Shown: positions 8,600-18,998 of the stretch, piece by piece
How the letters are laid out: each line of letters opens with the position of its first letter
Numbering within the stretch: position 1 is the first letter of the stretch
Assembly (NCBI RefSeq): GCF_900104385.1
Contig: NZ_FNJA01000001.1
Span: 1,400,386 to 1,464,385, forward strand
From: Rhodoferax sp. OV413
Lineage (GTDB): Bacteria; Pseudomonadota; Gammaproteobacteria; Burkholderiales; Burkholderiaceae_C
Direction: 5' to 3'
DNA length: 64,000 nucleotides
Notes under the pieces: model-generated
What the model was told of the DNA's origin: nothing
What the model saw: the letters and a program-made list of their open reading frames with translations, nothing else
Databases searched by the model: none
Made by a program: the position numbers and the translations under genes

Positions 8600-9829
8600 A
8601 TGGCCGATACCCTCATAAAAGTTGATCTGAACCAGTCCCCGTACGACAACCCGCACATACACAACCGCTGGCACCCGGACATTCCGATGGCCGTGTGGGT
8701 CGAACCCGGTGCCGAATTCAAACTGGAAACCTACGACTGGACCGGCGGTGCCATAAAGAACAACGACAGCGCCGACGACGTGCGCGATGTGGACCTATCC
8801 ACGGTGCACTTCCTGTCCGGCCCCATCGGCATAAAAGGTGCCGAACCCGGCGACCTGCTGGTGGTAGACCTGCTGGACATCGGCGCCCGCGACGACAGCC
8901 TGTGGGGCTTCAACGGATTCTTCTCCAAGAAGAATGGCGGCGGCTTCCTGACCGAGCACTACCCGCTGGCGCAAAAATCGATCTGGGACTTCCACGGCAT
9001 GTTCACCAACAGCCGCCACATCCCGGGCGTGAACTTCGCCGGCCTGATCCACCCCGGCCTGATCGGCTGCCTGCCCGACCAGAAGATGCTGGATGCCTGG
9101 AACGCCCGCGAGGCCGAGCTCATCGCCACCGATCCGCTGAGGGTTCCCGGCCTGGCCAATCCGCCCTCGCCCGGCACCGCCCACATGGGCAAACTGCAAG
9201 GCGAAGCCAGGGCCAAGGCAGCCGCCGAAGGCGCGCGCACCGTGCCACCGCGCGAACACGGCGGCAACTGCGATATCAAAGACCTGTCACGCGGCTCCAA
9301 GGTCTACTTCCCGGTGTATGTGGAAGGCGCGGGCTTGTCGGTCGGCGACCTGCACTTCAGCCAGGGCGACGGTGAAATCACCTTCTGCGGCGCCATCGAG
9401 ATGGCCGGCTGGGTGCATATGAAGGTCAGCCTGATCAAGGGCGGCATGGCCAAGTACGGCATCAAGAATCCGATCTTCAAACCCAGTCCCATCACCCCCA
9501 ACTACAAGGACTACCTGATCTTCGAAGGCATCTCGGTGGACGAGGCCGGCAAACAACATTACCTGGACGTAACCGTCGCCTACCGCCAGGCCTGCCTGAA
9601 CGCCATCGAGTACCTGAAAAAGTTTGGCTACAGCGGCGCACAGGCCTACTCCATCCTCGGAACCGCACCGGTGCAAGGCCATATCAGTGGTGTGGTGGAC
9701 GTACCCAATGCCTGCGCCACGCTGTGGTTACCCACGGAGATTTTCGACTTCGACATCAACCCCACTGCTGCAGGTCCGATCAAGATGCTCGACGGCAGCA
9801 TCGACATGCCGATCTCGCAGGACAAGTAG
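8600..9829 (+). CDS. fmdA: Formamidase/acetamidase FmdA
   Basis: This 409-residue cytoplasmic enzyme belongs to the acetamidase/formamidase family and would hydrolyse formamide (and perhaps acetamide) to ammonia and the acid. Its length matches FmdA of methylotrophs (about 405-410). Family features include DLLVVDLLDIG, HPGLIGCLP, FPVYVEGAGLSVGDLHFSQGDGE and the C-terminal VVDVPNACATLWLPTEIF-type segment. The ATG follows GGAGCAC. Its place after an UrtABCDE importer and before fmdB matches the known fmd gene order of amide users, so formamide or a related amide is the likely imported substrate. Confidence 0.92.
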   Translation: MADTLIKVDLNQSPYDNPHIHNRWHPDIPMAVWVEPGAEFKLETYDWTGGAIKNNDSADDVRDVDLSTVHFLSGPIGIKGAEPGDLLVVDLLDIGARDDSLWGFNGFFSKKNGGGFLTEHYPLAQKSIWDFHGMFTNSRHIPGVNFAGLIHPGLIGCLPDQKMLDAWNAREAELIATDPLRVPGLANPPSPGTAHMGKLQGEARAKAAAEGARTVPPREHGGNCDIKDLSRGSKVYFPVYVEGAGLSVGDLHFSQGDGEITFCGAIEMAGWVHMKVSLIKGGMAKYGIKNPIFKPSPITPNYKDYLIFEGISVDEAGKQHYLDVTVAYRQACLNAIEYLKKFGYSGAQAYSILGTAPVQGHISGVVDVPNACATLWLPTEIFDFDINPTAAGPIKMLDGSIDMPISQDK

Positions 9830-9834
9830 CCGCC

Positions 9835-10191
9835 ATGCCCACCTACGACTATGCCTGTAGCGCTTGCGGTGGGTTCGATGCGATCCGCAGCCTGGCCGAC
9901 CGCAACGAACCCTGTGCTTGCCCGGAATGCGGTAGCGCCGCCCCCCGTGTATTTGCCCACGCGCCACGCCTGGCCTGCACCACCTCGGAGCAGCGCCGTG
10001 CGTTCGACACCAATGAGCGGGCCCAGCATGCCCCGCGCTCGTCACGCGATGGCGCAGGCAGCTATGGCCGCCTGGGCCACCCTTCAAGTTGTGGCTGTTG
10101 CGGCACCAGCAAGAAGCGCGGCAGCACCGTCACCGCAGCCAACGGCGCCAAAGCCTTCCCCAGCAAACGGCCCTGGATGATCAGCCACTGA
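9835..10191 (+). CDS. fmdB: FmdB-family zinc ribbon regulatory protein
   Basis: This is a 118-residue protein whose first 45 residues form the FmdB zinc ribbon: [12 protein letters not shown], then CACPECG, giving two CxxC pairs. The start at 9835 lies five bases after the fmdA stop and gives the canonical FmdB N-terminus. The C-terminal part has a further Cys-rich SCGCCG motif and is otherwise low complexity. FmdB was first described as a regulator of formamidase expression. Its exact action is not clear from sequence. Confidence 0.85.
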   Translation: MPTYDYACSACGGFDAIRSLADRNEPCACPECGSAAPRVFAHAPRLACTTSEQRRAFDTNERAQHAPRSSRDGAGSYGRLGHPSSCGCCGTSKKRGSTVTAANGAKAFPSKRPWMISH

Positions 10192-10204
10192 ACAGGAGCA
10201 CCCC

Positions 10205-11227
10205 ATGGTCCACGGAGATATCTCCAGCAGCAACGACACGGTTGGCGTAGCCGTCGTCAATTACAAGATGCCGCGCCTGCACAGCACCGCCGAGGTGCTG
10301 GACAACGTGCGCAAGATTGCCACCATGCTGGTCGGCATGAAGAAGGGTCTGCCCGGCATGGACCTGGTGATATTCCCCGAGTACAGCACCCACGGCATCA
10401 TGTACGACACCCAGGAAATGATGGACACCGCAGTCACCATTCCCGGTGCCGAAACGGCCATCTTTGCCGAGGCCTGCCGCCAGGCCAAGGTCTGGGGCGT
10501 GTTCTCGCTCACCGGCGAGCGGCACGAAGAGCACCCGCACAAGGTGCCCTACAACACGCTGATTCTGATGAACGACCAGGGCGAGATCGTGCAAAAGTAC
10601 CGCAAGATCATGCCCTGGACACCGATCGAAGGCTGGTACCCCGGCAACACCACGTTTGTGAGCGAAGGCCCCAAGGGCCTCAAGATCAGCCTGATCATCT
10701 GCGACGACGGCAACTACCCCGAAATCTGGCGCGACTGTGCCATGAAAGGCGCGGAATTGATCGTGCGCTGCCAGGGCTATATGTACCCTGCCAAGGAGCA
10801 GCAAATCCTCATCAGCAAAGCCATGGCCTTTGCCAACAACACCTATGTGGCCGTGGCCAATGCGGCAGGCTTTGACGGTGTCTACAGCTACTTTGGCCAC
10901 TCGGCGCTGATCGGCTTTGATGGCCGCACGCTGGGCGAATGCGGGGAGGAAGAATATGGCGTGCAGTACGCCGCGCTGTCCACCCGCCTGATCCGAGACT
11001 TCCGCAAAAACGGCCAGTCGGAAAACCATCTGTTCAAGCTGCTGCACCGCGGCTATACCGGCATCATGAATTCAGGCGATGGTGACAAAGGAGTGGCCAC
11101 CTGTCCGTTTGATTTTTACACCCGCTGGGTCAACGACCCGGATGGTGCCCGCCAAGCCGTGGAAGCCATCACCCGTCCCTCCGCAGGCACAGAAGAATGC
11201 CCTATCGAAGGAATTCCACACGCGTGA
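10205..11227 (+). CDS. amiE: Aliphatic amidase AmiE
   Basis: This is a 340-residue nitrilase-fold amidase that hydrolyses short aliphatic amides to acid and ammonia. The catalytic residues of the AmiE family are all in register: Glu59 (FPEYS), Lys134 (QKYRKI), Glu142 (IEGWYP) and Cys166 ([11 protein letters not shown]). Overall it is close to the Pseudomonas aeruginosa AmiE sequence as I recall it, only about six residues shorter. It is the last gene of the amide operon, 13 bases after fmdB. The cell thus carries two unrelated amide hydrolases side by side, probably of different chain-length preference. Confidence 0.93.
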   Translation: MVHGDISSSNDTVGVAVVNYKMPRLHSTAEVLDNVRKIATMLVGMKKGLPGMDLVIFPEYSTHGIMYDTQEMMDTAVTIPGAETAIFAEACRQAKVWGVFSLTGERHEEHPHKVPYNTLILMNDQGEIVQKYRKIMPWTPIEGWYPGNTTFVSEGPKGLKISLIICDDGNYPEIWRDCAMKGAELIVRCQGYMYPAKEQQILISKAMAFANNTYVAVANAAGFDGVYSYFGHSALIGFDGRTLGECGEEEYGVQYAALSTRLIRDFRKNGQSENHLFKLLHRGYTGIMNSGDGDKGVATCPFDFYTRWVNDPDGARQAVEAITRPSAGTEECPIEGIPHA

Positions 11228-11489
11228 CGCTAATACTCTCCGCATGAGGGGTGGCAGAAATCTTGGCCTGATTTATGCCACTCCCGCGGGCATTCGGTTG
11301 GCCTTCGATTTCCGGCTCATCTAGTCAAACAGGCATCCGCAGCGACGAGCTTGGAGTAAAACACTGCCACGTCGCGCAAAACCTGGTCTTCCAAATCCTC
11401 GACACTGATTATGCGGTTGCAAACGTGACTGTTGTTGGCCAATATTTTGCGGCGTCAAACCTCAATCTGAAATATATCTAGGTCGTGCG

Positions 11490-12383
11490 TTAACAGCCAT
11501 GAGTCACAAACCAGTCTTTCAAAAATGCCACGCAAACCGAAACCTTATGTGGAGTCAGACGCCGTTCAGGGTACATGGCGTACAGCACCAGCGGCGGACG
11601 CTCCACATCAGTGAATAGTGCTACCAGCGCCCCCATGTCGATCTCGGGCTGAGCGACAAAGCTGGGCAACACCGCGATCCCCAGATTCGCCATGACCAAG
11701 CGCTTCAAAAACTGCGTGTTGTTAGCGCGCATGCGCGGCGTAAGCGCAATATGTGTCTGACCTCCCCAGCGCAATGGCCAACGGGCTCCCGCCGAGGCGT
11801 AGGCATATGCAAAACAGGCATGCTGTGTCAGTTCGTCCGGCGATACAGGATGGCCGTGGCGCGCAAGATAGGCAGGGGTTGCGCATACGTGCAGAGCAAA
11901 CGCAGCGATGCGCTGCGCGGTGTAGCTGGAGTCCTTAGGGTCGGTGGTGGCACGTAAGCCAAGGTCGAAACCATCGGCGCGCAAATCAATATGTCGGTCG
12001 CCCAGCTCCACATCCATATCCACCTGCGGGTGCGCCGCAGCAAAGTCGGCTAGCGCCGCCCCTAGATCCGCCAAACCCAATGCCATCGGCACGTTCAAGC
12101 GCAATCGACCTGATGCGGCAGTAGCCAAGCCCGAGGCTTCGGCATCGGCCTCTTCGACATCGAGCAATACAGCGCGCGCTCGCTCGATATAGCGCACACC
12201 AGCTTCGGTCAAGGACACGCGACGCGTCGTTCGGTGTACGAGCCGTACTCCCAACGAGGTCTCCAACTGATTAATCGCCTTGCTGGCTGCCGACGGCGAC
12301 ATGCCCAGCTCGGCAGCAGCTGCAGAAAAACTGCCCAGTTCAATCAATCGGATGAACAAGCGAAAAGTGTCAAATCGATCCAT
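11490..12383 (-). CDS. LysR-family transcriptional regulator
   Basis: This is a 297-residue LysR regulator. The winged helix-turn-helix lies at about residues 1-60 (FSAAAAELGMSPSAASKAINQLE), followed by the inducer-binding domain with the usual VPSF and LPSFVAQPEIDMG segments. It belongs to the AaeR/DsdC-like group that starts MDRFDTFRLF. It is divergent from the secreted protein gene at 12496 with 112 bases between them, so that gene is its most likely target. The 262-base gap on its other side, up to amiE, holds no recognisable gene. Confidence 0.9.
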   Translation of the reverse strand: MDRFDTFRLFIRLIELGSFSAAAAELGMSPSAASKAINQLETSLGVRLVHRTTRRVSLTEAGVRYIERARAVLLDVEEADAEASGLATAASGRLRLNVPMALGLADLGAALADFAAAHPQVDMDVELGDRHIDLRADGFDLGLRATTDPKDSSYTAQRIAAFALHVCATPAYLARHGHPVSPDELTQHACFAYAYASAGARWPLRWGGQTHIALTPRMRANNTQFLKRLVMANLGIAVLPSFVAQPEIDMGALVALFTDVERPPLVLYAMYPERRLTPHKVSVCVAFLKDWFVTHGC

Positions 12384-12495
12384 GGAAGCCGTCTTATTGT
12401 TTCTCTGGGGTGCAGTATCTATGCATTTTTACCCAATTTATCTATTTCTTTGTTCTGAATATCGTTGCATCTTGTTTTACTTTTCCCGTTGCAAC

Positions 12496-13689
12496 ATGCT
12501 TCATCACCTACTCCGTGCCACTGCTTTCACCGTGGCCTCTTTAGTTCTATCCCAGGCCACCCACGCTAGCGAAGGCCCGCAACTCGAGCGCTGGCGCTCC
12601 TATGCCGGTGTCACCTGGGAACAGCCAAAAGACAGCCAGCTACCCGCGCCCTTCGCTGCCTCGGTCAGCGCACCGATTGCCGGGTTGCACTTCGACGCCC
12701 GTGGTACCGCCTATGTCAGCACACCGCGTCTCGTGGCACCTGGTGCACCGGCAACGCTCAGTCGGCTAAACACTGCCGTAAAGGCAGGGCCGGCTCAACT
12801 CACAGCGTTTCCGTCGATAGAACGCAATGCCGTGGACGGTCCGCCGGAGCTGAGCCTACGCAACGTGCTCGGCTTTTATGTAGACCAGCACAATGGTTGG
12901 CTTTGGGCCTTGGATATGGGGTTTGTCGCTGGCGAATCAGAGGCTCCCAAAGGTGCCCAAAAAGTGCTGGTGCTGGATCTAGCATCGGGGCGAACCGTAA
13001 AAAGCTTTTCGTTGGACAGCGTGGCGGACCGCGCCGGCAGCTTTCTCAACGACATTGCCGTGGACGAGCGTCGGCGCATGGCCTACATCGCTGACAGCGG
13101 TATGCGCAGCGCTCCACACAACCAGGTCGGTTTAATCGTGCTCGATTTCGATTCCGGCAAGGTCCGCCGGGTGCTAGACCGTCACGCTAAGCTGCAGGTC
13201 GAAGCAGGTGTACACGTTGTGTCCCACGGAGCCGAAGTCTGGCCGGGCCAGCCCTTGTTGATCGGCATCAATGGCATCGCTCTGGCACCCACTGGCGATA
13301 CGCTGTACTGGACGGTAACCACCGGCAGGCATGCGTATGCGCTATCCACGGCTCTGCTGCGCCAGCCCGGCGCAAGCGAAGCGCAGATCGCAGCCCAGAT
13401 CGTGAACCTGGGCGCGGTAGGAGGCAATACCGATGGCATCGTAACCAACGCGCTTGGCAACCTGTTCATCACCGATGTCAGCCGCAATGGAATCGTGCAA
13501 TACCAGCCCAGCACGGGGAAGATGTCGCTGCTGGCTGCCGACGATGGAGTATTCTGGCCCGATACACCGGCCATCGGCCCAGACGGAGATTTGTTCTTTA
13601 CCTCCAGTGCCTTGAACCAGCATTTCGCTGGAAAGGTAAAGAGTGGCGACGAACGCTATGAGATCTGGCGGCTACAGCTGAAACGGTAA
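12496..13689 (+). CDS. Secreted major royal jelly/yellow-family protein
   Basis: This protein of about 397 residues is predicted to be exported. The start at 12496 gives a clean signal peptide (hydrophobic core TAFTVASLVLS, cleavage after THA). The body reads as a six-bladed beta-propeller of the MRJP/yellow family, with motifs such as NDIAVDERRRMAYIADS, GINGIALAPTGDTLYWT and GGNTDGIVTNALGNLFITD. Bacterial members are often annotated as gluconolactonase-like or dopachrome-tautomerase-like proteins; no catalytic activity can be assigned here. It is probably controlled by the divergent LysR gene. Confidence 0.75.
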   Translation: MLHHLLRATAFTVASLVLSQATHASEGPQLERWRSYAGVTWEQPKDSQLPAPFAASVSAPIAGLHFDARGTAYVSTPRLVAPGAPATLSRLNTAVKAGPAQLTAFPSIERNAVDGPPELSLRNVLGFYVDQHNGWLWALDMGFVAGESEAPKGAQKVLVLDLASGRTVKSFSLDSVADRAGSFLNDIAVDERRRMAYIADSGMRSAPHNQVGLIVLDFDSGKVRRVLDRHAKLQVEAGVHVVSHGAEVWPGQPLLIGINGIALAPTGDTLYWTVTTGRHAYALSTALLRQPGASEAQIAAQIVNLGAVGGNTDGIVTNALGNLFITDVSRNGIVQYQPSTGKMSLLAADDGVFWPDTPAIGPDGDLFFTSSALNQHFAGKVKSGDERYEIWRLQLKR

Positions 13690-13792
13690 AAACTGTACTT
13701 CTCGCCAGCGTTGTTTACGGCGCTCGAGTGAAGGCGATCACCGGAAGTCCATCTAGATAGATGTACATACACTACAAGCTATCTTCCATTGG

Positions 13793-13832
13793 GCTTCCAA
13801 ATACAGAGATTTTTTTCTCTGTCTTTGGAAGC
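13793..13832. terminator. Strong hairpin between convergent genes
   Basis: A 17-base arm (13793-13809, starting GCTTCCAAA) pairs with 13816-13832 (ending TTTGGAAGC) with one mismatch around a loop of six T. It lies between the converging secreted-protein and GST genes. A role as a bidirectional terminator is likely, although no T-tract follows the stem in the forward direction. Confidence 0.5.
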
Positions 13833-13859
13833 ATTTGTCAACGAGCCTACCGCAACTAC

Positions 13860-14474
13860 TTATGCGGCGCTTGGAATGCCAGGCATGGGTATGAAGCCCT
13901 TCAGGTGTTTCATGCGCTCAATCCAGGCGACTACGTTTTTGTATGGTGACAAATCAATTCCACCTTCACCAGCCAATGCCGTGTAAGGGAAGCAAGCAAT
14001 GTCGGCGATTGTGGGACGCTCCAGCTCCAGGAATTGACGATTGGCAAGATGGTCGTCCATGATCTTGAACACACGATTGGCACCTGCATGGAGCTTCTCG
14101 ATATCCATGGGGTAGTTCAGAACCTTGACCAACCGCGCACCGGCAGCGTTCATGATTTCACCGCCACCAGTGGAGAGCCATTGGGCAATCTGCCCCTGTG
14201 CTTTCGCGTCTTTGGGAAACCACGATCCTGAAGGATCATATTTGCCTGCGATATAGATCAAGATGGCTTGTGCATCCCGCAGGCGCAGGTCTCCATCCTC
14301 AAAAATTGGAATTTCACCGAAGGCGTTCAAAGCCAGATAGCTTGGGTTCTTGTGCTCCTTATTCACAAAGTCAACTTTCACAGCATCGTAGGAGACACCG
14401 AGAATGTTCAGAAAAAGGCGAATCTTGTAGCAACTACCAGAGATATCGCAGTCATAGAGTTTTGGCATAGTCAT
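13860..14474 (-). CDS. Glutathione S-transferase family protein
   Basis: This is a 204-residue soluble GST. The N-terminal thioredoxin-like domain (about 1-80) has the glutathione-binding NAFGEIPIFEDGDLRLRDAQAI segment, whose cis-Pro and Asp/Ala pattern is typical. The all-helical C-terminal domain contains RPTIADIACFPY, the usual GST helix-capping motif. It lies just downstream of the formaldehyde pathway genes fghA and frmA on the same strand. That suggests use in glutathione-dependent detoxification, but its substrate is unknown. Confidence 0.88.
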   Translation of the reverse strand: MTMPKLYDCDISGSCYKIRLFLNILGVSYDAVKVDFVNKEHKNPSYLALNAFGEIPIFEDGDLRLRDAQAILIYIAGKYDPSGSWFPKDAKAQGQIAQWLSTGGGEIMNAAGARLVKVLNYPMDIEKLHAGANRVFKIMDDHLANRQFLELERPTIADIACFPYTALAGEGGIDLSPYKNVVAWIERMKHLKGFIPMPGIPSAA

Positions 14475-14487
14475 TTCAGGGTTGTAG

Positions 14488-15377
14488 TTAAAGGGAACTG
14501 GTTTCGGCTGTGCACGATTCAGCCAGGGAGCGGTAGTGGTGCTTCAGGTGATCGGCAATAAAACTTTGAATGAAGTAGTAGCCGTGGTCATATCCGGTGT
14601 GCTTTCGCAGTGTGAGTGGCTGGTTGACGGCTGCACAGGCCTCGTCAAACAGATCAGGATGCAGTTGGTCTGTTAGGAACTTGTCGGCTAGGCCTTGGTC
14701 GATCAAGATGCCATGCGGATATGGCGGCTCAGATTGCAAATGCATGAGAGCGGTTGCGTCATGTCCCCTCCAAGATGTGCGGTCGGAGCCTAGGTAATGG
14801 GTGAAGGCTTTCTCACCCCATGGGCACTGAGTAGGGGCGCAGATCGGTGCAAACGCTGACAAGGACTTGAACAGGCCCGGGTACTTGAGCGCCAAAGTCA
14901 GCGCGCCATGCCCTCCCATCGAATGCCCCAAGAGTCCAATCCTTTCGCCATCGACTGGAAATGCTTGCACCAACAAGGGCAGCAATTCATGAACGAGGTA
15001 GCTTTCCATACGCCAGTTCGTTGACCAGGGTGCTTGGGTCGCATCGATGTAAAAACCAGCGCCGATGCCAAAGTCCCAGCTATCGCTGGCTCCCGGCAAG
15101 GCTTGCAGCGCTGGGCTCCGCGGGCTTGTGTCCGGCGCAATCAGTGCCAAACCTAACTCGCTGGCTAGGCGCTGCGCCCCAGCCTTAGTAGTGAAGGTCT
15201 CTTCGTTGCAGGTCAGACCCGCAAGATAAAGCAGCGCAGGCACACGGCTTTCCGTCGCCTGCGGAGGCAGGTAAACCGAGAACTTCACCGGCAAACCGAT
15301 TTCGATCGAGTCATGTTGAAAGAAGCCCTGCACGCCACCAAAACAGTTGTGCTCGGAAATAGTAGTCAGCATGTCCA

Positions 15378-15378
<1 letters not shown>
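14488..15378 (-). CDS. fghA: S-formylglutathione hydrolase
   Basis: This is a 296-residue esterase-D type alpha/beta hydrolase. It cleaves S-formylglutathione to formate and glutathione, the second step of formaldehyde oxidation. The nucleophile Ser sits in GHSMGGHG. The Asp is in IDQGLADKF and the His in KHTGYDHGYYF. Family signatures LAGLTCNEETF and GAGFYIDATQAPW are present. Its start overlaps the frmA stop by one base, so the two genes are translationally coupled. Its codon use appears less GC-rich than that of frmA. Confidence 0.93.
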
Positions 15379-16496
<1,118 letters not shown>

Positions 16497-16538
16497 GGTT
16501 TAGTGTTCCGTATGGTTTAGGTTGAAATATGCGAATGG

Positions 16539-17342
16539 CTAGATGCCGTGGAGAAACCAGCCTCCGTCGACCAACATGTCGGTTCCAGTCATATAGCTCG
16601 CCATGGGCGATGCCAGGAACAGCGCCGTGTTAGCGATTTCGTAGGGCTCAGCTTGTCGGCGCAGAGGGATGTTGTTCAACACACCACTGTCCTCCAACTG
16701 CCGAAATAGCTCCGGCTTGAGATTGCCTGGTGTCGCGGTCAATCCCGGAGAAATGGAATTCACACGGATATCGTGGGGGGCAAGTGCAATCGCAAGATTG
16801 CGCGTCATCGCAATCACTGCGCCTTTGGAGGCGTCATATGCGCAATGGTTGGCCATAGGCTTATGCGCACATATCGACGACAAGTTGATAATCGCGCCAC
16901 CGCCTCCCTGCTGCTTCATCCGCCGCCCAGCAGCACGCGCACCAAAGAACATTGCCTTGGTGTTGACGGAGAACATTCGATCCCAGAAGGCCTCGTCTAT
17001 TTCGTCTATCGGCCGTAACGGGTAGATGCCGGCGTTGTTCACGAAAGCATCAACAGATCCATGCGCGCCAATGGCCACATCGATCAGGGCTTCAAGGTCC
17101 TCCTCACGGGTCACGTCAGTGCGAACATAGCGCACGTCGAAGCCTTCGTCTGCGAGGACTCCAATACGTCCGGGCTGGATATCTCCAACAACCACAGAGG
17201 CACCCGCCTCGGCAAAGCGGCGCGCTATAGCAAGCCCGATGCCGTCGGCCCCGCCTGTCACCACAGCAGTCTTGCCGCTGAAATCAAGGAGGTCCGACAA
17301 TGGAACATACGGCCGCTGTTGGTAAGAAGGCTGTTTACGCAT
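16539..17342 (-). CDS. SDR family oxidoreductase (A)
   Basis: This is a classical short-chain dehydrogenase of about 267 residues. I place the start at ATG 17342, 19 bases after the upstream gene's stop; a GTG at 17354 is an alternative. The reading frame is open further upstream, but that would overlap the neighbouring gene. The cofactor motif is TGGADGIG and NNAG is present. The active site is Ser...YxxxK in SSICAHKPMANHCAYDASK. The C-terminus GTDMLVDGGW is typical. It is the last of four consecutive SDR genes in the leftward catabolic run. Its substrate is unknown. Confidence 0.88.
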   Translation of the reverse strand: MRKQPSYQQRPYVPLSDLLDFSGKTAVVTGGADGIGLAIARRFAEAGASVVVGDIQPGRIGVLADEGFDVRYVRTDVTREEDLEALIDVAIGAHGSVDAFVNNAGIYPLRPIDEIDEAFWDRMFSVNTKAMFFGARAAGRRMKQQGGGGAIINLSSICAHKPMANHCAYDASKGAVIAMTRNLAIALAPHDIRVNSISPGLTATPGNLKPELFRQLEDSGVLNNIPLRRQAEPYEIANTALFLASPMASYMTGTDMLVDGGWFLHGI

Positions 17343-17361
17343 GGACTGAGTCACGTTAGGT

Positions 17362-18150
17362 CTAGTAGATGGATCGGACGATTCCACCGTCGACACGCAA
17401 TGCAGCACCATTGATCGCACTGGCTCGCTGACTGCACACGAAAGCGACCAAATCTGCGACTTCGACTGGATCGATGAGACGAGCAATAATCGAAGTGCTA
17501 CGGTTTTCAGCAACGAAGCGCCGTTCAGCCTCTTCATACGACAGTTCCGGAAACAAGCCCTGCACAAAGGTACGCACACCCTCTGTCCGCGTCGACCCTG
17601 GAACAACAGCGTTTACCGTAACGGCAGTTCCCTTGGTCAGTTCCGCCAATACGCGGGAAACCGAGAGCTCCATGGCCTTTGAGGCGCTGTAATGCGGCAA
17701 CTCCGGCGCAGGTGCGATCGCGGCCTCACTCGCCAGAAAAACGATACGGCCACGTCCTTGCTTCAGCATGCCCTGGATGTAGTGCCGGCTCAGCCTCACA
17801 CCGCTCATGACATTGACGTCGAAGGTCTCCAGCCACTGCGCGTCGGTCGTCTCCGTAAACGGAATGGCTTCATAAATACCGAGGTTGTTCACAAGGATGT
17901 CGACAGCGGGCAGCAAGGCGATGGTCTCGCCGCAGCCTCGCGCATCGCCATTGTTGGCCACGATGCCTTCCAGGCGGGCGCCGCTTACGCTAGTACGTAT
18001 GTCGTTGATGGCGGCATCCACCGCTTGCACGGTCCGTCCATTCACGTAGACAGTAGCGCCTTCACGCGCCAGTGTTCTGGCGATTTCTCGCCCGATGCCA
18101 CCTGTAGACGCCGTCACAAGGGCGTGCTGGCCATTTAGTCCGAGATCCAT
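17362..18150 (-). CDS. SDR family oxidoreductase (B)
   Basis: This is a 262-residue short-chain dehydrogenase. The cofactor motif is TASTGGIG, and the NNLG motif replaces the usual NNAG. The catalytic Ser is in FLASEAA and YxxxK appears as YSASK. The segment VVPGSTRTEGVRTF and the longer loop with RRFVAENRSTSIIARLIDP place it in the group often labelled 3-oxoacyl-ACP reductase-like in aromatic or terpenoid gene clusters. It is the third SDR of the run, with a 48-base gap from its upstream neighbour. Its substrate is unknown. Confidence 0.88.
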   Translation of the reverse strand: MDLGLNGQHALVTASTGGIGREIARTLAREGATVYVNGRTVQAVDAAINDIRTSVSGARLEGIVANNGDARGCGETIALLPAVDILVNNLGIYEAIPFTETTDAQWLETFDVNVMSGVRLSRHYIQGMLKQGRGRIVFLASEAAIAPAPELPHYSASKAMELSVSRVLAELTKGTAVTVNAVVPGSTRTEGVRTFVQGLFPELSYEEAERRFVAENRSTSIIARLIDPVEVADLVAFVCSQRASAINGAALRVDGGIVRSIY

Positions 18151-18198
18151 GATCTTTTACTTTCAAAGTTAGACAATTGGAGAAAGACGTTCGAGCTA

Positions 18199-18987
18199 TC
18201 AACCGTCGAATCGGGGGGCACCGTTGTGCGCTGTCAACCCACCGTCGACAGGTAAGTTGACCCCGCTAATAAACGATGCGTCATCCGATGCGAGGAAGGC
18301 TACGGCTGAGGCAACCTCCGCTGGCTCTGCAATGCGGCCCATGGGATAGGCCTTGGCGAAAGCCTCATCGACTTGATTCGGATCAAGCTTGGCAATCGCC
18401 GCTTCAAACATGGGGGTTCTGACCGAACCTGGGCACACCGCATTCACCCGAATACCAAACTTCGCGAGATCCAAGGCCATACTGCGCGTTAGATGGGTCA
18501 CGGCGCCCTTGCTAGTGGCATAGGCTGCCTGGCCAAAATCCCCCCCTAAACCAGAAATCGATGACAGGTTGACAATCGCAGTTGGACGGCCAGCTGCTTT
18601 GAGCAACGGCAGTGCAGCAAGCGAAAGCCGCATCGTGCCGTCCACATTAACGGCCATGAGATTGCGCCACTGCCCCATGTCTGTGTCTTCGAAGCTGCCT
18701 CCATAGTGGATTCCCGCGTTATTCACCAGTACGTCGAGGCGTCCGTGCAGTGCGCGGACCTCTTCAACGATCTGGAGAACCTGCGCCTCGCTCGTCACGT
18801 CCAATTCGACTGCCGATGCGACGAAGCCTTTGGCATGCAATGCGGAGACAACGGCGAGCGCTGCCGGATAGTCACGATCTGCAACAAGCACGATCGCGCC
18901 CTCTTGCGCAAGCCGGGCCGCTATAGCCGCGCCAATGCCTGAACCGGCACCGGTGACCAGCGCGACGCGTTGATGAAACCGATCCAT
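18199..18987 (-). CDS. SDR family oxidoreductase (C)
   Basis: This is a 262-residue short-chain dehydrogenase. The start at 18987 is supported by GAGGA eight bases upstream. A GTG at 19002 would overlap the preceding gene and lacks a ribosome-binding site. Motifs are TGAGSGIG (cofactor), NNAG, Ser in NLSSISG, YATSK (active site) and the C-terminal SGVNLPVDGGLTAHNG. It is the second SDR in transcription order, 11 bases after its neighbour's stop. Confidence 0.9.
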   Translation of the reverse strand: MDRFHQRVALVTGAGSGIGAAIAARLAQEGAIVLVADRDYPAALAVVSALHAKGFVASAVELDVTSEAQVLQIVEEVRALHGRLDVLVNNAGIHYGGSFEDTDMGQWRNLMAVNVDGTMRLSLAALPLLKAAGRPTAIVNLSSISGLGGDFGQAAYATSKGAVTHLTRSMALDLAKFGIRVNAVCPGSVRTPMFEAAIAKLDPNQVDEAFAKAYPMGRIAEPAEVASAVAFLASDDASFISGVNLPVDGGLTAHNGAPRFDG

Positions 18988-18998
18988 CTTGCAGTTCC

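Noticed and set aside
11248-11284. Possible hairpin after amiE (GGGGTGGCA and TGCCACTCC)
   Set aside because: The loop is 19 bases, one pair is G-U and no T-tract follows, so I do not call it a terminator.
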